Virus record (IMG/VR): IMGVR_UViG_3300031576_000197
Span: 1-35,260 of that record
Direction: 5' to 3' (one strand)
Source: a virus
DNA: 35,260 nucleotides
Position 1 is the first letter of the stretch; each line of letters opens with the position of its first letter. A model generated the notes under the pieces. That model was not told where the DNA came from and made no database searches. It was given only the letters and a program-made list of their open reading frames with translations. Of the stretch, positions 30,846 through 35,260 are shown in pieces. The position numbers and the translations under genes were made by a program.

Positions 30846-31175
30846 ATGACAAAAGCAATACAACAATACGAGCCACAGCTTCTTATTGAGCTAAAATGTG
30901 GACGCAAGCTAATAACAGCAAAGAAGCACGAAGAGGCTATCTTACGCGACATCGACAGCAAAAGATTCATACGAATTGAAGGGGTAACCGTCAATGTCCT
31001 AGAAATTAAAACCATTGAAGCAATGGGAGGGGAATACGACATTCTTATGGGGTTAACAGAGGATCAACGCAACAAAGCGTTAACTAGATTCAAGCAATAC
31101 GAACTCAATACAGGTAACAAACCGTCCACCGAGTGGCGCTCAAAATGGATACAAACAAACATTCTTAAAACTTAA
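30846..31175 (+). CDS. Hypothetical protein (109 aa) after the initiator
   Basis: MTKAIQQYEPQLLIELKCGR then a beta-strand/helix mix (KRFIRIEGVTVNVLEIKTIE), a helical region LTEDQRNKALTRFKQYELNT and a short basic end. No known domain is recognised. It starts 1 bp after the initiator gene stops, so the two are coupled; a helicase-loader-like partner of the initiator is a speculative possibility. No ATPase motif is visible. Confidence 0.55.
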   Translation: MTKAIQQYEPQLLIELKCGRKLITAKKHEEAILRDIDSKRFIRIEGVTVNVLEIKTIEAMGGEYDILMGLTEDQRNKALTRFKQYELNTGNKPSTEWRSKWIQTNILKT

Positions 31176-31186
31176 GCAACAACTCG

Positions 31187-31450
31187 ATGAAGAAACTCGA
31201 CATCTTAGATGGTAAGGAGAAGGCGATTATCGCTTATGCCTTATCAGACTTTCTTGCGACCACAGACTCTCTGGCCAAAAGCTTGTCAAAGATAAGTAAC
31301 TCAATTTCAGCGGCACCTACCGGCATAGCAGATACGCTAGCAGACTTACGTGCTAACTCTATCATAGGACGTCAGCTATTCCAGAAGCTCGACCTCGGCT
31401 GTACCTGCGAAGAAGCCATGAACGAGAAACATAACGCGTCAACTGATTAG
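31187..31450 (+). CDS. Hypothetical helical protein (87 aa)
   Basis: MKKLDILDGKEKAIIAYALS, then a Ser/Leu-rich helix (LAKSLSKISNSISAAPTGIA) and a C-terminal region with two nearby cysteines (LGCTCEEAMNEKH). No family is recognised. It is separated from the following gene by a promoter, so it is the last member of the initiator transcript. Confidence 0.55.
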   Translation: MKKLDILDGKEKAIIAYALSDFLATTDSLAKSLSKISNSISAAPTGIADTLADLRANSIIGRQLFQKLDLGCTCEEAMNEKHNASTD

Positions 31451-31452
31451 TA

Positions 31453-31481
31453 TTGACCACTAGTACATCACGCGCTATACT
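31453..31481 (+). promoter_or_regulatory. Sigma70-like promoter with operator half-site
   Basis: TTGACC (31453-31458), a 17-bp spacer, then TATACT (31476-31481). Predicted start near 31488; the ATG at 31505 is about 17 nt further. The spacer begins with the half-site TAGTACA at 31461-31467, at exactly the same distance from the -35 box as in the promoter at 33238. Confidence 0.65.
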
Positions 31482-31504
31482 CTAGTTCGAGATTAACAAA
31501 CAAT

Positions 31505-31831
31505 ATGTACTCAGCAATTAGGACATTCAATCACTTCAACCACTCAGACGTTTACCAGTATCCGGTAGTAGACACACAGGAGAAAGCGCTTGAGCTAATG
31601 AAGAGGGCTATTAAGGATTCCGCGGAAGCGTTCTGTACTATGGACTTGGTATCTGCAAGAGTTGACATGATCAAGTTCTCTCCAACTCCTTATACAGATT
31701 ACGAAGGTTATCCTGAATATTCTGACAAAGAACTATACTTTTGGAGAGTTGACAGGAATGGCACTTACACCGACAACATCAACATTAAGCAGTGGGAGAG
31801 ATTTAACAATCCCTTATATTGCCGTGTATGA
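31505..31831 (+). CDS. Hypothetical protein (108 aa)
   Basis: The protein is rich in aromatic and acidic residues: MYSAIRTFNHFNHSDVYQYP, ALELMKRAIKDSAEAFCTMD, then SPTPYTDYEGYPEYSDKELY and a terminal WERFNNPLYCRV. No family is recognised; the compact aromatic layout suggests a small globular protein, perhaps an anti-host factor expressed early. It is the first gene after the strong promoter at 31453 with a short leader. Confidence 0.6.
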   Translation: MYSAIRTFNHFNHSDVYQYPVVDTQEKALELMKRAIKDSAEAFCTMDLVSARVDMIKFSPTPYTDYEGYPEYSDKELYFWRVDRNGTYTDNINIKQWERFNNPLYCRV

Positions 31832-31950
31832 TGAACTCTATATTCTCTCTTATCTGTTTCGCCGCCTGTTACTACTCCTCGAAGATTAAGCATGATCTGG
31901 TTGCTTTTATCATGTTAGTGATAGGTGTCGTGTTCCTTACCGCACGTTAA
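31828..31950 (+). CDS. Small membrane protein (40 aa)
   Basis: Starts with an ATGA overlap on the previous gene's stop, so it is coupled. MMNSIFSLICFAACYYSSKI KH is followed by a second hydrophobic segment (DLVAFIMLVIGVVFLTAR). Two hydrophobic segments separated by a short basic loop (KIKHD) form a likely hairpin in the membrane. Function is unknown; together with the peptides at 985 and 2240 it makes a third tiny membrane protein in this arm. Confidence 0.55.
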   Translation: MMNSIFSLICFAACYYSSKIKHDLVAFIMLVIGVVFLTAR

Positions 31951-31985
31951 GCTCCTTACCGTAAGTTAAATTATAATATAAAAAC

Positions 31986-32159
31986 ATGAACAATATAAAT
32001 ACATTCACTACAGATATGGAGAGACGTGCCTATAGACAAGGAAGAATAGATGGAGCAGAAGACGAACGAAAGGAAATACTTTTTCAGATTAACGATCTTG
32101 AGACGCAGTTAACCATCCTTATCCAGCTAATACGTACAAAAATTAATAACGATAATTAA
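31986..32159 (+). CDS. Small helical protein (57 aa)
   Basis: MNNINTFTTDMERRAYRQGR, then IDGAEDERKEILFQINDLET and QLTILIQLIRTKINNDN. A predicted long charged helix and a hydrophobic C-terminal part suggest a coiled coil. It has an AT-rich leader (TAATATAAAAAC) and abuts the next gene (1 bp after its stop). No family is recognised. Confidence 0.55.
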   Translation: MNNINTFTTDMERRAYRQGRIDGAEDERKEILFQINDLETQLTILIQLIRTKINNDN

Positions 32160-32160
32160 T

Positions 32161-32943
32161 ATGAATAACCCAGAATTCTTAATAGATTATCCAAGTTCAC
32201 CAAACGGTAAAGCATATATAGGAACCGCCAAGAGGCCCCTTATGCCAATTAAAGACGGACACGGATTTGAGGGTGTTCTCCTTCAAGACGCCAGGAGAGA
32301 ATTTATCCAGTGTGCATCATGTGGCGTGTGGCGAAAAATAATCACCCAAAGACATCTTCAAGCGTGCAGCCAAGGAATGCTTCAGACAACATCAGACTAT
32401 AAACACAAATACGGCTTATACATGAAGCAGGGATTGGTTTCTGATGTTACATCACTAAAATTGACTCAGGCTTGCTTAAAAAATAAATCTAAAAAGAATT
32501 GGTTTACCTCAGCCACGCCCATACCAATCCCACAAAAGGGCTATATTCGATCTAAACGCCAGCATCAAAATATATATGGGACTTGCCCTGAGCAACTTAA
32601 GGCGAGAACGAAGGAGTTCATAGTAGCTAACAGAGAATTCCCAAGAAGTTCAAATCGTGGAGGTGCACTCTACAAGGCCATCTACCGCCAATTTGGTTCC
32701 ATCAATGGCGCCCTAAAAGAATACGGTCTGCCTACTTTTGTGAAAATAGGGACAAGTTACACGTACACCTTCCCAAACGGTAAACAAATAAGCTATAACA
32801 TTAATCGATTCAATCAGCGTGAAGCTTTTTTTGAAAAGATGATTGAAGAATGTGAATTTTTCAATGAAGAAAACCTACAAACAACTCAAAAAGGAACTGG
32901 ATACCAAGTTCAGTCAATACGTCAGGAAGCTCAGAAGTGTTGA
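32161..32943 (+). CDS. MucR-like zinc finger plus HEAR-like domain protein (260 aa)
   Basis: A zinc-finger motif, C51xxC54 ... H65xxxC69 (IQCASCGVW; HLQACS), is followed by YKHKYGLY, the pattern of Ros/MucR-type fingers. A second region at about 144-193 (QLKARTKEFIVANREFPRSS ... RQFGSINGALKEYGLPTF) fits the homing-endonuclease-associated repeat, with the FGSxNxALxxxGL core. Both are DNA-binding modules. The gene ends in a polar tail overlapping the start of NinG by 80 bp. It may be a DNA-binding regulator or a nuclease-associated factor; no HNH residues are within it. Confidence 0.6.
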   Translation: MNNPEFLIDYPSSPNGKAYIGTAKRPLMPIKDGHGFEGVLLQDARREFIQCASCGVWRKIITQRHLQACSQGMLQTTSDYKHKYGLYMKQGLVSDVTSLKLTQACLKNKSKKNWFTSATPIPIPQKGYIRSKRQHQNIYGTCPEQLKARTKEFIVANREFPRSSNRGGALYKAIYRQFGSINGALKEYGLPTFVKIGTSYTYTFPNGKQISYNINRFNQREAFFEKMIEECEFFNEENLQTTQKGTGYQVQSIRQEAQKC

Positions 32944-33241
32944 CGGATACTGCGAATGTATTACCTGTGGGACAAAACTTCCATGGAACCGCATACAGGC
33001 AGGCCACTATATATCCAGAGTCCACCTAGGAACTCGTTGGGATACGCTCAATGTCCATCCTCAATGCGTAGCCTGTAACGTCTGGAAGAGAGGAGCTCAT
33101 GACACATATGCCCTCAAGCTTATTAGCATGTATGGTCCAGACATACTTAACGACCTGAATACCCGCAAACACTCAAATACCAAGTTCACACGTTCCCAAC
33201 TACAAGAACTAATTGATAGCCTGTCAACTCATCTCTCTTGA
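32864..33241 (+). CDS. ninG: NinG-like recombination endonuclease (125 aa)
   Basis: NinG (Rap) of lambdoid phages is a zinc-containing Holliday-junction endonuclease. Here C30, C32 and C35 (YCECITCGT), then AGHYISR (H48) and VHPQCVACN (H65, C68, C71) match the NinG/HNH layout, and TRWDTLNVHPQC is close to its signature. The start at ATG 32864 is preferred to the TTG at 32843; both overlap the previous gene. Its neighbours (zinc-finger/HEAR protein and a possible annealing protein) fit a recombination cassette. Confidence 0.75.
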   Translation: MKKTYKQLKKELDTKFSQYVRKLRSVDGYCECITCGTKLPWNRIQAGHYISRVHLGTRWDTLNVHPQCVACNVWKRGAHDTYALKLISMYGPDILNDLNTRKHSNTKFTRSQLQELIDSLSTHLS

Positions 33242-33266
33242 TATTTAGTACAGCGTGTACTATACT
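33238..33266 (+). promoter_or_regulatory. Promoter with a palindromic operator between its boxes
   Basis: TTGATA (33238-33243), a 17-bp spacer, then TATACT (33261-33266); the predicted start near 33273 is about 18 nt before the ATG at 33291. Between the boxes lies TAGTACA-GCG-TGTACTA (33246-33262), a perfect 7-bp-arm palindrome. A repressor dimer there would block the promoter. The same half-site occurs in the 31453 promoter. Confidence 0.65.
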
Positions 33267-33290
33267 TGATTTGTATTTTAACCCAGATAC

Positions 33291-33557
33291 ATGTCCAATA
33301 TGACCAAGAACCTAGTTGATAGGTTCGACTACTACAAGCCAGTGATGAGACCAAGTGACCGTAAGTGCGGAGAGCAAGTTATTGCCCTGCTGGATTATGA
33401 CGCCGCCGATACAGTTGACATAGAAGAACTGACAGAGATCATTAACTGGTATGAGGAAAACTGCGTAGCCTCTCATCCGTCTCTTCGGATAAAGGCCGAA
33501 GAGCTAAAAGCCCAATTCTTTAATTTACAACAAACTTTAAAATCATGGAAAAATTAA
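33291..33557 (+). CDS. Hypothetical protein (88 aa)
   Basis: MSNMTKNLVDRFDYYKPVMR, then REGEQVIALLDYDAADT-like acidic stretch (QVIALLDYDAADTVDIEELT) and a helical C-terminus (LRIKAEELKAQFFNLQQTLK). No family is recognised. First gene of the recombination/accessory operon, it overlaps the next gene by 13 bp. A second in-frame ATG at 33300 is possible. Confidence 0.55.
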   Translation: MSNMTKNLVDRFDYYKPVMRPSDRKCGEQVIALLDYDAADTVDIEELTEIINWYEENCVASHPSLRIKAEELKAQFFNLQQTLKSWKN

Positions 33558-34087
33558 AAACAATCGAAATTCAGGGGAAACCGTATGTTACGGTTAACGT
33601 AAGAATACAGGCGTTCCGCAAGGATTGGCCAGAGGGGCAGATCATCACCCGTATAATAACCAGTACAGATAACGCCGCTCAAAGGGTAAAGTGCTTGATC
33701 TATCTTAAGCAAGAAGATAAACGTCCGGTTGCCGTGGGACATTCAGAAGAATATAGAAGCGAGAAAGGTATTTTTGCCGACTCAATTATAGAGGTAGCAG
33801 AAACCTCGGCGATTGGTAGGGCACTAGGGGTGCTAGGCTACGGCATAGACGAGGCTGTTGCTTCCGGTGACGAGATGATCGTTAAAACTTCAAAAGCCCC
33901 CAAAGTCGCAAAGCTGATGGCTAGGGATGGTTCTGGCGAACTAAAGAGTGGTCACAAGAACGGCAAGGAATGGTATGCAGTATTTGGCAATGAAGGCCCA
34001 AGATGGCTTAAGAAAGAGGAGTATCTTGAGCTACTGCCAGAGGTAGAGGATATGCCAAAGCCAGAATTAAATGATTTAGATTTTTAA
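33545..34087 (+). CDS. Possible single-strand annealing / Rad52-like protein (180 aa)
   Basis: The layout resembles phage single-strand annealing families of the Rad52/Sak-like type: an N-terminal KPYVTVNVRIQAFRKDWPEG, then a strand-rich centre with VAVGHSEEYRSEKG and a helix with VAETSAIGRALGVLGYGID. The motif (E-T-S-A-x-G-R-A-L) is recurrent in phage recombination proteins. The C-terminal tail is basic, then acidic (LPEVEDMPKPELNDLDF), like SSB-type tails. NinG is next to it, supporting a recombination module. Other possibilities are an SSB-like protein. Confidence 0.5.
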   Translation: MEKLKTIEIQGKPYVTVNVRIQAFRKDWPEGQIITRIITSTDNAAQRVKCLIYLKQEDKRPVAVGHSEEYRSEKGIFADSIIEVAETSAIGRALGVLGYGIDEAVASGDEMIVKTSKAPKVAKLMARDGSGELKSGHKNGKEWYAVFGNEGPRWLKKEEYLELLPEVEDMPKPELNDLDF

Positions 34088-34401
34088 TGAAATTAGAACT
34101 CCATAACATACAGATAGGAACCATAAAAACCATGGCGGATGGTTCAATCAAGATGGATATATACACACGTGAATTATCGCCAGAGCAAATGGTGCAAGTC
34201 TTCGCTCTTAGGAAGCATGAAGGAGAGTTTGACCTTAGCGCTGTATACGATGGAGAAGCAGAGAGCAAGACCAAATCGGCACGTCTAAGGGCGGTGGTCT
34301 ATAAGGCTTGGGAAATGAATACAGATAGAAGCAAGACATTCGAGTTATACTACAACGAACAAATGGAGAAAATAATTAACCACTACAAGGATAAGCTATG
34401 A
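34087..34401 (+). CDS. Conserved-type phage protein (104 aa), recombination context
   Basis: MKLELHNIQIGTIKTMADGS then DIYTRELSPEQMVQVFALRK, SARLRAVVYKAWEM and a C-terminal YYNEQMEKIINHYKDKL. I recall phage proteins with this arrangement downstream of annealing-type genes, of unknown function. Start overlaps the preceding stop (TAATG). Probably a partner of the neighbouring recombination genes. Confidence 0.55.
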   Translation: MKLELHNIQIGTIKTMADGSIKMDIYTRELSPEQMVQVFALRKHEGEFDLSAVYDGEAESKTKSARLRAVVYKAWEMNTDRSKTFELYYNEQMEKIINHYKDKL

Positions 34402-34598
34402 GAGATCTAGGACATCGCATCAAGGAACTAATGGACAAACGCAAGATGAGGATATCTGATTTGGCTGCTCTGATGAAGGTACACCCACAAACGGTTAAGG
34501 CTTGGAGGGCTGGAGCTGTACCGTTACCGAAACACCGCAAACTACTGGTTATAATCTTCGAGACAAAGAACATTTTTTATGTAAAGGAAAACAATTAA
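34398..34598 (+). CDS. XRE-family helix-turn-helix regulator (66 aa)
   Basis: Residues 16-38 (MRISDLAALMKVHPQTVKAW) form a clear XRE/Cro-type helix-turn-helix, with the recognition helix near HPQTVKAWRAG. The protein is Cro-sized, with no C-terminal oligomerisation or cleavage domain. It could control the operator-like palindromes at 29818, 31461 or 33246 (inference). It starts in an ATGA overlap with the preceding gene. Confidence 0.7.
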   Translation: MRDLGHRIKELMDKRKMRISDLAALMKVHPQTVKAWRAGAVPLPKHRKLLVIIFETKNIFYVKENN

Positions 34599-34612
34599 CA
34601 ACTTTAAAAAAT

Positions 34613-34921
34613 ATGAAAATATATGCAAGACACGGAGATGTAGCCTTTATCAAGGGCAAGAACGACAAAAAGTTCACCAAGAAAAAGGATAAGAAGGTTG
34701 CTCTTGGCGAAGTTACCGGCCATTCGCATCAATTCTTAATGGATGGTGTGGATGTTCTGGTAGATGTATCTCAACCTAACTGGGGAAGAGCCCTTGAGGT
34801 AGAATCTCCAGTCGTGATAACTCACGAAGAACATAAGCCGATTCCGTTTGAACCAGGAGAGTATGTTGTAAGACACCAACGAACTTACTCCAGTGTTGGG
34901 CTGTCAAAGGTACTAGACTAA
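34613..34921 (+). CDS. GHSH-motif protein next to the DUF6745 gene (102 aa)
   Basis: RHGDVAF (6-12), GEVTGHSH (32-39) and THEEHKPI (70-77), then a Gly-Glu-Tyr-x-Val-x-x-x-Gln-Arg segment (GEYVVRHQRTY). Four His residues (37, 39, 71, 74) could bind metal. I recall proteins with RQGDVLx, GEVTGHAH and HEEHxPI adjacent to DUF6745 genes in many bacteria; their role is unknown to me. The ATG at 34613 is chosen over an upstream start because of the leader ACTTTAAAAAAT. It starts only 10 bp before the DUF6745-like gene's ATG region, implying joint expression. Confidence 0.65.
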   Translation: MKIYARHGDVAFIKGKNDKKFTKKKDKKVALGEVTGHSHQFLMDGVDVLVDVSQPNWGRALEVESPVVITHEEHKPIPFEPGEYVVRHQRTYSSVGLSKVLD

Positions 34922-34931
34922 TTAAAACAAA

Positions 34932-35260
34932 ATGAATTACTCACAAAAAACAGCTGATCTAATTGAGAGAATGTGTAGAAATGTGGAGCGACTTGATTTT
35001 GATCTTAAGAAAGGCTTGGCCGAGGAATTGATTATGAAGACGTATGATCTATTTGGCCTCAAAAGACCTTTAAAAGTAGTTTGGTGTATAGATATTTTTG
35101 ATGAAAAGTTTGCGAGGAATGCGAGGAATGCGTTGAATGCGAGGAGTGCGTGGAGTGCGGGGAGTGCGTGGAGTGCGTTGAGTGCGTGGAATGCGGGGAA
35201 TGCGGGGAGTGCGTGGAATGCGTTGAGTGCGTGGAATGCGGGGAATGCGGGGAGTGCGTG
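34932..35260 (+). CDS. DUF6745-like protein, 5' part (continues at 1-972)
   Basis: The first 61 residues ([20 protein letters not shown], then a helix and [11 protein letters not shown]) match the N-terminal helix-then-VVWC/SP pattern I recall from DUF6745 proteins. The tripeptide repeat begins at residue 62 (35115). Joining at 35168/1 keeps the same frame, giving 402 residues. Leader AATTAAAACAAA has no Shine-Dalgarno. The repeat sits between the N-terminal segment and the conserved core, like a flexible or fibrous insert. Confidence 0.7.
   Translation, partial: MNYSQKTADLIERMCRNVERLDFDLKKGLAEELIMKTYDLFGLKRPLKVVWCIDIFDEKFARNARNALNARSAWSAGSAWSALSAWNAGNAGSAWNALSAWNAGNAGSA
35115..35260 (+). 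repeat. 9-bp minisatellite, 5' portion (6 unique units plus overlap)
   Basis: In-phase units from 35115: X residues R-R-L-R-W-G (35115-35168) and then the units that also appear from position 1. AGG (R), TTG (L), TGG (W) and GGG (G) are the only X codons, each one or two changes from the others. The edges of the array carry the R/L units and the centre W/G, as if it has expanded from the inside by slippage. Confidence 0.9.
35169..35260. repeat. Terminal direct repeat (copy 2 of 2)
   Basis: Identical to bases 1-92, so the unique circular length is 35,168 bp if the overlap is real. The junction can slide in units of 9 bp within the minisatellite, so the true array length may differ by several units. 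Confidence 0.85.

Noticed and set aside
34502-34612. Longer N-terminus for the GHSH-motif protein
   Set aside because: This extension overlaps the XRE gene in another frame, is not in family pattern, and the ATG at 34613 has the normal leader.
1-35260. Recoded genetic code (TGA as amino acid)
   Set aside because: Genes end at TGA as well as TAA and TAG, with no long frames interrupted by one stop type.
1-35260. Integrase or temperate lysogeny module
   Set aside because: No recombinase motif or attachment site was recognised; the two small HTH proteins alone are not enough.

Overview
The window is essentially one complete tailed-phage genome, probably of podovirus type, drawn from a circular or circularly permuted map of about 35,168 bp. 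The last 92 bases (35169-35260) repeat the first 92 exactly. A reading frame that starts at 34932 runs through this overlap and ends at 972. Virion genes include small and large terminase, a P22/T7-like portal, a scaffold-like protein, an HK97-fold-like coat protein, a short adaptor and a nozzle/stabilisation protein. Very large ejection-type proteins are present, but no tape-measure, sheath or tail-tube gene was seen. No integrase, DNA polymerase, RNA polymerase, tRNA or CRISPR was recognised. Ordinary TAA/TAG/TGA stops are used.

Layout: two divergent arms leave an intergenic control region (29805-30031). The minus-strand arm (29804 down to 3667, about 26 kb) is the late arm: terS, terL, portal, a two-frame gene pair, scaffold, coat, small decoration/fibre genes, a receptor-binding cassette (including a LamG-like domain and a lectin-like protein), small membrane and basic proteins, adaptor, nozzle, a large fibre, an ejection protein with a CHAP-type hydrolase, a 1421-residue internal protein, an M23 endopeptidase and a holin-like protein. 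The plus-strand arm (30032 to the end, continuing from 1 to 3692) is the early/accessory arm: a winged-helix replication initiator with origin-like iterons inside its gene, small unknowns, a zinc-finger/HEAR-like protein, NinG, a possible single-strand annealing protein, an XRE regulator, a GHSH-motif protein and a DUF6745-like protein. Small unknowns, tiny membrane peptides and a lysozyme-like protein follow. The arms converge tail to tail, and their last genes overlap by 26 bp.

Expression signals are consistent. Six sigma70-like promoters (TTGxxx/TATxxT, 16-18 bp spacers) each sit so that the start codon lies about 16-19 nt after the predicted transcription start. Almost no gene has a Shine-Dalgarno sequence; instead there is an A/T-rich leader such as TTTAAAAGATATG. 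Bacteroidota promoters look different, so the host may be another lineage that uses Shine-Dalgarno sequences sparingly, for example Patescibacteria; this is a weak inference.

Most noteworthy: (1) a GHSH-protein plus DUF6745 gene pair in which the DUF6745 protein carries 34 copies of a 9-bp minisatellite (X-S/N-A tripeptides); (2) a lambda-ori-like set of three 18-bp palindromic iterons conserved across two reading frames inside the initiator gene; (3) a 15-codon leader ORF whose codons overlap an intrinsic terminator just upstream of the initiator; (4) an overlapping gene pair after the portal with frameshift-like features. No gene-free stretch exceeds 300 bp; the longest is 29805-30031, which is filled by promoters and the terminator.
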